In this document: piece by piece, positions 1-5,758 of the stretch | Position numbering within the stretch: position 1 is the stretch's first letter | How the letters are laid out: each line of letters opens with the position of its first letter | NCBI GenBank assembly: GCA_900555165.1 | Contig: USKE01000091.1 | Location: 1-8,409, forward strand | DNA length: 8,409 bases | Direction of reading: 5' to 3' | Origin: an uncultured Porphyromonadaceae bacterium | Lineage (GTDB): Bacteria; Bacteroidota; Bacteroidia; Bacteroidales; Muribaculaceae | Notes under the pieces: model-generated | Told to the model about the DNA's origin: nothing | What the model saw: only the letters and a program-made list of their open reading frames with translations | The model's database searches: none | Translations under genes and position numbers: made by a program

Positions 1-305
1 TCCTTATCCATGACTCGCAGCTGCAGGCCAAGATGTTCGAGATTCTCGGCTTCACCCCCGAGAAGGCTCAGGAGCAGTTCGGGTTCCTGATGAACGCATT
101 CAAATACGGCGCGCCCCCTCACGGCGGTCTGGCATACGGTCTCGACCGCTGGGTGAGCCTGTTCGCCGGTCTCGACTCAATTCGCGACTGCATCGCCTTC
201 CCCAAGAACAATTCGGGCCGCGATGTCATGCTCGACGCTCCCGCGGCTCTTGACCAGAAACAGCTCGACGAGCTCCAGCTGGCTCTCGACCTCAAGGAGA
301 AATGA
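1..305 (+). CDS. aspS: Aspartate--tRNA ligase, C-terminal part (partial at the window start)
   Basis: This is the last 100 or so codons of a class II aminoacyl-tRNA synthetase that charges tRNA-Asp in the cytoplasm. The frame is open from base 3, before the first internal ATG at 33, so the gene begins outside the window. The sequence shows the aspartyl-specific stretch [10 protein letters not shown], then [12 protein letters not shown], and class II motif 3 as [10 protein letters not shown], whose arginine binds ATP in this family. The tail [17 protein letters not shown] is the usual bacterial AspRS ending (family knowledge). The stop codon TGA at 303-305 overlaps the ATG of the next gene as ATGA, which suggests translational coupling with the Nif3-like gene. 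Nothing looks broken in the visible part. Confidence 0.96.
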   Translation, partial: LIHDSQLQAKMFEILGFTPEKAQEQFGFLMNAFKYGAPPHGGLAYGLDRWVSLFAGLDSIRDCIAFPKNNSGRDVMLDAPAALDQKQLDELQLALDLKEK

Positions 306-1069
306 TTCACGACGACATAATTGCCGTAATAGAGGAAATCTGCCCGCTTGCCGGCCAGGAGTCTTGGGATAACTCCGGGTGGCAGGTGGGCTACCCCTCT
401 GATGTCACCACCGGTGTGGTGCTGTGTGTCGATGTCACCGAGGAGATCATAGCCGAGGCTGTGGCCCGAGGTGCCAATCTCGTCATAGCGCACCACCCCC
501 TGCTGTTCCGCGGTGCAAAGCGCCTTACCGGCCGCGACAGGGTGGAGCGGTGTGTGGCGGCGGCCTTCAGGAGCGGCGTGTCGGTCTACAGCGCCCACAC
601 CTCGTGCGACTGCGCCCGTGAAGGTGTGTCGGTCGAGATGGCCCGCATGCTCGGCCTGGAGTATGTGGCGCCCCTTGAGGAATCTGGGCTCGGCGCCGTG
701 GGGCTCCTGCCGGAGCCACTGCCGTGGCGCGATTTCGTGACGCGCGTCAAGATGGCTTTCGGCACCGAGGTGGCGCGTGTCTCGCGTCCGGCCACCGAGA
801 ACCTGACCGTGCGCCGCGTGGCGCTTTGCGGCGGGTCGGGCGGCGATTTTGCCGCACGCGCCTCAGGCGTGGCCGACGTGCTGGTCACTGCCGACTGCAA
901 GCACAATTATTTCCTTGACAATACCGGCGACATTCTGCTTGTCGATGCCGGCCATTTCGAGACCGAGCAGTGCACAAAACAGATTTTTTATCGCGCTATT
1001 ACAGAAAAATTCCCTAACTTTGCAGTCTGGAAATCAGCCGCCGAAAAAAATCCGGTGCTTTATCTGTGA
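302..1069 (+). CDS. Nif3/DUF34 (YbgI-like) dinuclear metal-centre protein
   Basis: A 255-residue member of the conserved Nif3/DUF34 family, whose members form toroidal hexamers with two metal ions per subunit. GTP cyclohydrolase I type 2 names are common for it but not well supported, and the in vivo role is unsettled. The metal ligands known from YbgI-type proteins can all be placed: H64 and H65 in [10 protein letters not shown]103 in SAHTSCD, and H218 plus E222 in [10 protein letters not shown] glycine motif, CGGSGGDF, lies at 176-183. The length matches the short YbgI form, without the PII/CutA-like inserted domain that brings some family members to about 370 residues. The ATG at 302 overlaps the aspS stop by four bases. 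The following zinc-ribbon gene is a common partner of this family. The 3' end appears to contain a promoter for that gene. Confidence 0.93.
   Translation: MIHDDIIAVIEEICPLAGQESWDNSGWQVGYPSDVTTGVVLCVDVTEEIIAEAVARGANLVIAHHPLLFRGAKRLTGRDRVERCVAAAFRSGVSVYSAHTSCDCAREGVSVEMARMLGLEYVAPLEESGLGAVGLLPEPLPWRDFVTRVKMAFGTEVARVSRPATENLTVRRVALCGGSGGDFAARASGVADVLVTADCKHNYFLDNTGDILLVDAGHFETEQCTKQIFYRAITEKFPNFAVWKSAAEKNPVLYL
1015..1022 (+). promoter_or_regulatory. Promoter-like -7 element (TAACTTTG) inside the 3' end of the Nif3 gene
   Basis: TAACTTTG matches the Bacteroidetes -7 consensus TAnnTTTG exactly and lies in an AT-rich patch (about 975-1025) within otherwise GC-rich coding DNA. Transcription would start near 1029 and give a leader of roughly 95 bases before the ATG at 1123. 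No TTG is seen at the expected -33 position (about 992-995), so the match is half of a full promoter. The inference is an independent transcript for the zinc-ribbon gene and perhaps the GNAT gene. Confidence 0.5.
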
Positions 1070-1122
1070 GCGCGGCCGGTTTCGATGTCATAAACAGCAA
1101 CCAAGAATTGCAAGACGTTAGC

Positions 1123-1896
1123 ATGGCTACTGAAAAAAATAAACCTGAATCTCTCTCGGTTGAGAGCCGTCTGAAATCGCTTTACAAGCTCCAGACCATT
1201 CTCAGCGAAATTGACCGTATCAAAACCATCCGCGGCGAGCTCCCCCTTGAGGTGAAAGACCTTGAGGACTCTCTCGTTGGTCTGCAGACCCGTATCACTA
1301 ACTACGAGAACGAGATCGCCGACCTGCGCAACCGTCTCGCCGAGGAGAAGGCCAAGATCGCCGACTCGCAGCAGAAGATTCTGCGCTATAAAGAACAGCT
1401 CGACAACGTGCGCAACAACCGCGAGTTCGACCTGCTTTCGAAAGAGGTAGAGTTCCAGAGCCTTGAGATAGAGCTCAGCGAGAAACATCTCGGCGAATAC
1501 AGCCGCCAGATCGAGCAGAAACAGGCCGAAATCGAGGCCACACGCGAGAAGGTCATCGACCACGAGCATGTGCTTGCCGAGAAACGCACCGAACTGCAGG
1601 AGATCGTGAACGAGACCCGTCAGGACGAGGAGCGTCTGCGTCAGGAGGCCCAGGATGTAGAGCCTCTTATCGATGCCCGCACTCTTTCGGCATTCAAACG
1701 CATCCGCAAGAACGCCCGCAACGGTCTGGGCGTCGTTTACATCCAGCGTAACGCCTGCGGCGGCTGTTTCAACCGTATTCCGCCCCAGAAACAGCTGGAA
1801 ATCAAGATGCGCAAGAAAATCATCGTCTGCGAGTATTGCGGTCGTATCCTCATCGACCCCGAAATCGCGGGCGTTACCGAGGAACCCGCGAAATAA
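1123..1896 (+). CDS. Coiled-coil protein with C-terminal C4 zinc ribbon (DUF164/CdsZ-like)
   Basis: From ATG 1123 the product has 257 residues. About residues 10-185 are charged heptad-like sequence rich in E, K, Q and R, expected to form a long helical hairpin. The end carries a zinc ribbon with ligands C212 and C215 (ACGGC) and C236 and C239 (CEYC), joined by IPPQKQLEIKMRKKIIV. This layout is that of the pfam02591 family, which includes chlamydial CdsZ/CT398 and Helicobacter HP0958. Those relatives act as chaperone- or RNA-binding-like factors, but no role is established for the Bacteroidetes form. A GTG at 1066, overlapping the Nif3 stop, would add 19 residues ([18 protein letters not shown]) that do not look like the family. 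I prefer the ATG because it also lies downstream of the predicted promoter. The gene is intact and ends in TAA. Confidence 0.9.
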   Translation: MATEKNKPESLSVESRLKSLYKLQTILSEIDRIKTIRGELPLEVKDLEDSLVGLQTRITNYENEIADLRNRLAEEKAKIADSQQKILRYKEQLDNVRNNREFDLLSKEVEFQSLEIELSEKHLGEYSRQIEQKQAEIEATREKVIDHEHVLAEKRTELQEIVNETRQDEERLRQEAQDVEPLIDARTLSAFKRIRKNARNGLGVVYIQRNACGGCFNRIPPQKQLEIKMRKKIIVCEYCGRILIDPEIAGVTEEPAK

Positions 1897-1934
1897 TCCG
1901 CGCTCCCGGCTGCGCGACGGTAAGCAAGCCTGCG

Positions 1935-2879
1935 ATGACGGCGGTCATAAGGTACAGCCACGAAATGGCACGGCGATGGGATGCCTTTGTAAAGGCATCC
2001 AAGAACGGCACATTTCTGTTTTACCGCGGCTATATGGATTACCATGCCGACCGCTTTAAAGACAATTCATTGATAATCACCGACGATAATGGCGAGTGGG
2101 AGACAATCCTGCCCGCCACTGTCGATTCTGACGGTTGGCTTGTGAGTCATGGCGGCCTCACCTACGGCGGATTCGTGATGACGCCCAGCACCAGGGCGCA
2201 GGATCCGCTGGTCTGGTTCGATGCCCTGCGCCGTTATGCGCGCCATAACGGCATCAAAGGGATAAAATATCGCCCGACTCCTTATATATATCACACCATG
2301 CCGGCCGATGAAGACCTGTACGCCCTTTTCCGCAACGGCGCGCAGATAGATTATTTCAATCTGGCGACTGTGGTGACTTTACCTGACACTGTTTCATCGC
2401 GCCTGGGCAAACGGGCCGTGAAACGCGCCCGTAAATTCGGAATAACGGTTGAAGAGACGGTGTCGGTTGCAGATTTATGGCAAATCATCGTCGATGACCG
2501 GCGCCGTCGCCACAACACGGTCCCGGTGCACAGTTATGCCGAGATGGAATTGCTGCACGGGCGGTTTCCCGAAAATATAAGGCTTTTTGTGGCCCGTAAG
2601 GATGGTGCTATCGTGGCCGGAGCCGTGGTATATGTGATGCCTGAGAGCGGCGTGCTCCATCTGCAGTATGCCGCCGCCACCGAAGAGGCCCGCGACAGTT
2701 ATGCTGTCGATGCCATTTACCACAGCCTTGTCTTTGAAGTATTCCCCAGTTATAGATATTTTGACTTCGGTACCTCTAACGAGGCTCACGGCCGTTTCCT
2801 CAATACCAACATGACGGCGCATAAAGAGGAGTTCGGGGGGCGTTCGGTGGTATACCAGTCATATTCCCTTGAATTCTGA
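1935..2879 (+). CDS. GNAT/FemAB-like N-acyltransferase family protein
   Basis: A 314-residue cytoplasmic protein with no signal peptide or membrane segment. It resembles the Bacteroidetes GNAT proteins with a duplicated, FemAB-like fold (Acetyltransf_6 type). Visible landmarks are NGTFLFYRGYMDYHADRF at 24-41, SHGGLTYGGF at 71-80, a basic helix around 158-168 (KRAVKRARKFG), and the C-terminal block FDFGTSNEAHGRFLN at 276-290 followed by KEEFGG. That block is where such enzymes close the acyl-donor site. The substrate is unknown. The frame is open back to 1836, inside the zinc-ribbon gene, but the protein only begins to look like the family at MTAVIRYSHE, so I chose ATG 1935. ATG 1965 is a weaker alternative. 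It lies 38 bp behind the zinc-ribbon gene without a visible promoter, so co-transcription is likely. Its downstream neighbour is spt, which raises a possible lipid-acylation role (inference only). Confidence 0.82.
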   Translation: MTAVIRYSHEMARRWDAFVKASKNGTFLFYRGYMDYHADRFKDNSLIITDDNGEWETILPATVDSDGWLVSHGGLTYGGFVMTPSTRAQDPLVWFDALRRYARHNGIKGIKYRPTPYIYHTMPADEDLYALFRNGAQIDYFNLATVVTLPDTVSSRLGKRAVKRARKFGITVEETVSVADLWQIIVDDRRRRHNTVPVHSYAEMELLHGRFPENIRLFVARKDGAIVAGAVVYVMPESGVLHLQYAAATEEARDSYAVDAIYHSLVFEVFPSYRYFDFGTSNEAHGRFLNTNMTAHKEEFGGRSVVYQSYSLEF

Positions 2880-2940
2880 GCTGTCGGCATAGTGGCATAT
2901 TGTCGTTGCGATAACGCCGCAGTCATATCGTTCCATACGG

Positions 2941-2971
2941 TGTCTGTTGAATAATCTGTCTGTTGAATAAT
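2941..2971 (+). repeat. 15-bp direct repeat, period 16, upstream of the spt promoter
   Basis: The 15-base unit TGTCTGTTGAATAAT occurs at 2941-2955 and again, without mismatch, at 2957-2971, separated by a single C. The pair lies in the 228-bp gap between the GNAT gene and spt and ends about 33 bases before the -33 element. It could be a regulator site with two half-sites on nearly the same face of the helix, or a simple slippage duplication. The rest of the gap, 2880-2940, shows no convincing terminator or small gene. Confidence 0.85.
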
Positions 2972-3003
2972 TTGAGTTTTTTGCCACATATTGAAAAATT
3001 ATT

Positions 3004-3034
3004 ATTGATTTTTGGTCGAAAATAACTAACTTTG
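3004..3034 (+). promoter_or_regulatory. Bacteroidetes-type promoter for spt
   Basis: TAACTTTG at 3027-3034 is an exact match to TAnnTTTG. ATTG at 3004-3007 supplies a -33 TTG at the canonical 19-base spacing. The region is AT-rich, unlike the flanking genes. Transcription should begin near 3040, leaving a leader of about 67 bases before the ATG at 3108. No riboswitch-like structure is obvious in that leader, and there is no purine-rich ribosome-binding site, as is usual in Bacteroidetes. Confidence 0.82.
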
Positions 3035-3107
3035 TGCCTCGGAACGCGCAAATACACACGGCACGTAGTTTTGTGCAGTTTTTGCGCCACGTCTCATTAA
3101 TCAGTCT

Positions 3108-4295
3108 ATGAAGTTACTTCAAGCAAAACTCGCTAAGTATACTGCTCCTCAGCAGGCCAAGGCAGCAGGGGTATATCCCTATTTCAGGGCCATATCGTCA
3201 GAGCAGGAACCCGAGGTCGTGATTAACGGCCGCAAGGTGCTCATGTTCGGCTCAAACTGCTATTCGGGTCTGGTGAGCGATCCCCGCATCAAGGAGGCCG
3301 CCATCGAGGCGACTAAGAAATATGGTACCGGTTGCGCCGGTTCACCCTTCCTCAACGGCACGCTCGACATACACAAGCAGCTTGAGCACCGTATCGCCGA
3401 ATATATCGGGAAAGAGGATGTGATGGTGTATTCTTCGGGCTTTGAGGTGAATCTTGGCGTAGTGAGCTGTCTCACCGGCCGCGAAGACTATATCATCCGC
3501 GACGAGCAGGATCATGCATCGATCATCGAGGGCTCGCGTCTGGCATTCTCGCCCGTGCTCAAGTACAAGCACAACGATATGGAGAGCCTGGAGAAACAGC
3601 TCCAGAAATGTGAGCCCGACAAGGTGAAACTCATTGTCACCGACTCGGTGTTCTCAATGGAAGGCGATGTGGCCAACCTGCCCGAGATTGTGCGTCTGGC
3701 CAAGAAATATGACGCCACCGTGATGGTCGACGAAGCTCACGGTATAGGTGTGTTCGGCAACGGCGGCCGCGGTGTGGTAAACCATTACGGCCTTACAGAC
3801 GATGTAGACCTTATCATGGGCACATTCTCCAAATCGTTCGCATCGCTCGGCGGTTTCATCGCCTGCGACAAGGAGATTACCAACTATCTGCGTCACCACT
3901 CGCGCTCATATATCTTTACCGCCTCGATTACCCCGGCATCCACGGCAGCGGCGCTCAAGGCAATCGACATTCTCGAGTCTGAGCCCGAACGCCAGGAGCA
4001 TCTCTGGGAAATCACCGACTTCGCGCTTGAAGGTTTCCGCAACATGGGCTGCGAGATCGGCAACACAACCACCCCGATTATCCCTCTGTTTGTGCGCGAT
4101 GACTACAAGACCTACGGCATCACGCGTGACCTTTTCAACGAAGGGCTCTTCGTGAACCCCGTGGTGTCGCCGGCTGTGGCACCCCAGGATACGCTGATTC
4201 GTTTCAGCCTCATGGCCACCCACACCCGGGAACAGGTGGAGTTCGCGCTTGAAAAGATTCAGAAAGTATTCCGCGCATATAACCTTATTCCCTGA
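3108..4295 (+). CDS. spt: Serine palmitoyltransferase
   Basis: A soluble PLP enzyme of 395 residues in the alpha-oxoamine synthase family. It condenses L-serine with a long-chain acyl thioester to give 3-ketosphinganine, the first step of sphingolipid synthesis. The PLP lysine is K242 in GTFSKSFASLGGF. H136 in DHASII is the ring-stacking histidine, and D208 and H211 lie in VDEAHGIGVFG. The spacings between these residues equal those of the Sphingomonas enzyme (H159, D231, K265). R365 in LIRFSLMATHT probably faces the substrate carboxylate. The family also includes glycine C-acetyltransferase (Kbl) and BioF. The overall sequence, for example KYGTGCAGSPFLNGTLDIHKQ and the long KCEPDKVKLIV block, fits the Bacteroides/Porphyromonas Spt group better. 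The gene has its own promoter. A small hairpin straddles its stop codon, and a tRNA gene follows 38 bases on. Confidence 0.92.
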   Translation: MKLLQAKLAKYTAPQQAKAAGVYPYFRAISSEQEPEVVINGRKVLMFGSNCYSGLVSDPRIKEAAIEATKKYGTGCAGSPFLNGTLDIHKQLEHRIAEYIGKEDVMVYSSGFEVNLGVVSCLTGREDYIIRDEQDHASIIEGSRLAFSPVLKYKHNDMESLEKQLQKCEPDKVKLIVTDSVFSMEGDVANLPEIVRLAKKYDATVMVDEAHGIGVFGNGGRGVVNHYGLTDDVDLIMGTFSKSFASLGGFIACDKEITNYLRHHSRSYIFTASITPASTAAALKAIDILESEPERQEHLWEITDFALEGFRNMGCEIGNTTTPIIPLFVRDDYKTYGITRDLFNEGLFVNPVVSPAVAPQDTLIRFSLMATHTREQVEFALEKIQKVFRAYNLIP

Positions 4296-4302
4296 GAATA
4301 AG
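4284..4302 (+). other. Small hairpin spanning the spt stop codon
   Basis: CTTATTC (4284-4290) and GAATAAG (4296-4302) form a perfect 7-bp stem. Its five-base loop, CCTGA, contains the spt TGA. There is no U-tract, so it is not a classic terminator. It may protect or shape the 3' end of the spt message, or be chance. Confidence 0.45.
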
Positions 4303-4312
4303 ACACGATAGT

Positions 4313-4328
4313 CTCCCGCGTGCGGGAG
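4313..4328 (+). terminator. GC-rich hairpin between spt and tRNA-Arg
   Basis: CTCCCGC (4313-4319) is exactly complementary to GCGGGAG (4322-4328), giving a strong stem with a tight loop. It starts 17 bases after the spt stop and ends five bases before the tRNA. No run of T follows, so intrinsic termination is doubtful. It could instead cause pausing, or mark a processing point if spt and the tRNA are co-transcribed. Confidence 0.4.
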
Positions 4329-4333
4329 GATAT

Positions 4334-4405
4334 GTCCCCGTAGTTCAATGGATAGAATATCGGATTCCGGTTCCGACGATTAGGGTTCGACTCCCTACGG
4401 GGATA
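4334..4405 (+). tRNA. tRNA-Arg (anticodon CCG)
   Basis: The cloverleaf folds completely by eye. The acceptor GTCCCCG pairs with CGGGGAT (4398-4404), with a G-U first pair. The D arm is GTTC/GAAT. The anticodon stem is TCGGA/TCCGA with loop TTCCGGT and anticodon CCG at 4367-4369, reading CGG. The variable loop is CGAT. The T arm is TAGGG/CCCTA with loop TTCGACT. The discriminator is A at 4405, and CCA is not encoded. No separate promoter is visible in the 38 bases behind spt, so it may be transcribed from the spt promoter and processed out. CGG is a codon this GC-rich genome would use. Confidence 0.96.
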
Positions 4406-4406
4406 C

Positions 4407-4450
4407 AACAAAAACCGCAGCCAGCAGAAAAGCCGGTTGCTGTTTTTGTT
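4407..4450 (+). terminator. Rho-independent terminator after tRNA-Arg
   Basis: The arm at 4407-4425 (AACAAAAAC then GCAGCCAGC) pairs with 4432-4450 (GCCGGTTGC then TGTTTTTGTT) across a six-base loop, AGAAAA. The stem has a GC-rich upper part with two mismatches and a G-U pair, and an A/U lower part that supplies the U-rich tail. It begins two bases after the tRNA and would end the spt/tRNA transcript. Confidence 0.8.
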
Positions 4451-4481
4451 TGCCCAGGGGCAAGAAAGGGGGTGGAGAGCT

Positions 4482-4528
4482 TAGGGTCTTTAGGGTCTTT
4501 AAGGTCGCTAAAGACCCTAAAGACCCTA
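4482..4528. repeat. Perfect 20-bp inverted repeat built from 9-bp units
   Basis: The left arm, 4482-4501, is two head-to-tail copies of a 9-mer (TTTAGGGTC register) plus two bases. The right arm, 4509-4528, is its exact reverse complement. The seven-base loop AGGTCGC extends a third, degenerate unit (TTAAGGTC). The element lies nine bases beyond the stop of the MscS-type gene and about 30 bases after the tRNA terminator, so it sits where two convergent transcripts meet. Neither strand has a U-tract after the stem. It could act as a bidirectional transcription barrier or mRNA 3' stabiliser, or it could be a dispersed palindromic repeat. The stretch 4451-4481 before it is G-rich and holds no gene. 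Confidence 0.93.
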
Positions 4529-4537
4529 TGACTTTGG

Positions 4538-5716
4538 TCAGGGCTGCTGGGGGGTGAGGGTGACGTCGAGTTTGGGGTAGGGGAAGTGGATGCCGTGGGC
4601 GGGGAGCTCGTTATAGAAACGCTCGTTGTAATAGAAGAATACGTTCCAGTAGTCTGATGTCTTGGCCCAGGCGCGCACCTGCAGGTTCACGGCCGATGCA
4701 GCCAGTTCGTTTACCAGAACCTTGGGCGTGTAGTCGATGCTCGGGCGCAGGGCGCGCAGGTCGGCGTCGCGTTTTTTCTCGCGTAGTTCATATTCTTCCT
4801 TTATGCGGCGGTGACGGTGCATGATTTTGTCCCACAGCGAACGTCTGGGTGCGCTGTGGCCGGTTGCCTGAGAGCCGTCGGCGCCATTGTCCACTGGTGT
4901 AGTGTCATCATCGTCATCTGGCAGATTAACGCAATCGCCTGTCTGGGTGTGGCAGATGGAGTTGTCTTCTGATACCGTGACGTCTGTGATGGTTTCAGAC
5001 TTTGTGCCGGGCATGATGCGTTCGTCGGCCTCGAACATGGTGAGTATGGCGTCGCGTGCGGCATTGACATCGTCGCCGTAGGTAATGTCGATTGACCAGG
5101 TGACACGTCTGTATTTCTCTTTCGACCAGTTGTTTACCGAGCCGGTCGACAGCGGTCCGTTGGGGATGGAGATCGATTTGTTGTCGAACGTGGTGATGAT
5201 GGTGGCGAATATCTGTATCTCGCGCACGGTGCCGGCATAACCCTGCACCTCAATGTAGTCGCCGATGCGGTATGGCTTGAGGAACAGTATCAGCACGCCC
5301 CCGGCAAAATTCTGCAGCGTGCCGCTCAGGGCCATACCGATTGCGACGCCGGCCGATGCGAACAGTGCCAGGAACGACGATGTTTCGATGCCGAGAATAC
5401 CGATTACCGTAACTATAAGGATGAAATACAGCACAATCCTTATCAGCGACAGCACGAAGGTGCTCAGTGAGCGGTCGACATTGCGCCTGATGAAGATAGT
5501 GCCTACAAGCCGGTATATCTTGTTGATGACGAAACGGCCGAGGTAAAAGACAACTATCGCTATTGTAAGGTTTATGGCGAAGTTGACCATGTCGTGCGCC
5601 AGCCTGTCGACCAGATCGTTGAACGATAGCGATTTCAGTTCGCTCACATCTTTTGTGATGTCGGCGATTTTGGTTGTGTCGGCGGGTGTTGAGGTCGGGA
5701 AAAGATTCTGTATCAT
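4538..5716 (-). CDS. MscS-family mechanosensitive ion channel with large cytoplasmic insertion
   Basis: A 392-residue inner-membrane channel that should open on membrane tension to release solutes. After a polar N-terminus come TM1 (about 44-63), TM2 (about 84-110) and the pore helix TM3 (about 113-146). TM3 has the family's small-residue pattern, SAGVAIGMALSGTLQNFAGG, and is followed by KPYRIGDYIEV, which starts the beta domain. SIPNGPLSTGSVNNWS (183-198) is typical MscS. The final alpha/beta domain is split: ADERIM ends at 235, and the expected continuation PKVLVNELAASAVNL resumes at 331. E. coli MscS has only about ten residues there. The insert of about 90 residues holds C255 and C262, a D267-D271 acidic run, and a basic helical part near 291-323. 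The frame is intact. It is the last gene of a minus-strand operon, 42 bp behind the C11 protease gene. Confidence 0.93.
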   Translation of the reverse strand: MIQNLFPTSTPADTTKIADITKDVSELKSLSFNDLVDRLAHDMVNFAINLTIAIVVFYLGRFVINKIYRLVGTIFIRRNVDRSLSTFVLSLIRIVLYFILIVTVIGILGIETSSFLALFASAGVAIGMALSGTLQNFAGGVLILFLKPYRIGDYIEVQGYAGTVREIQIFATIITTFDNKSISIPNGPLSTGSVNNWSKEKYRRVTWSIDITYGDDVNAARDAILTMFEADERIMPGTKSETITDVTVSEDNSICHTQTGDCVNLPDDDDDTTPVDNGADGSQATGHSAPRRSLWDKIMHRHRRIKEEYELREKKRDADLRALRPSIDYTPKVLVNELAASAVNLQVRAWAKTSDYWNVFFYYNERFYNELPAHGIHFPYPKLDVTLTPQQP

Positions 5717-5758
5717 CTGCCTTGGGGTAAGGTTGCTGTAAAAGTGTCGGTGATGGGG

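Noticed and set aside
1836..1934. Upstream extension of the GNAT reading frame into the zinc-ribbon gene, starting at ATG 1836
   Set aside because: The extra 33 residues are an arginine-rich shadow of the zinc-ribbon codons in another frame and lack family resemblance. The recognisable protein starts at MTAVIRYSHE.
2922..2935. Imperfect palindrome near CGTTGCGATAACG (about 2904-2916) considered as a terminator of the GNAT transcript
   Set aside because: The stem is only four base pairs and there is no T-run after it.
3108..4295. Alternative call as glycine C-acetyltransferase (Kbl) or 8-amino-7-oxononanoate synthase (BioF)
   Set aside because: The fold and PLP residues are shared, but the detailed sequence follows the Bacteroidetes serine palmitoyltransferases, and no tdh or bio genes are adjacent.
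4334..4405. tRNA-Arg as an integration (att) site for a mobile element
   Set aside because: No integrase, no direct repeat of the tRNA 3' end and no foreign-looking cargo are present in the window.
4482..4501. Telomere-like TTAGGG motifs
   Set aside because: The true repeat unit is nine bases, not six, and it is part of an inverted repeat between chromosomal genes. The TTAGGG match is coincidental.
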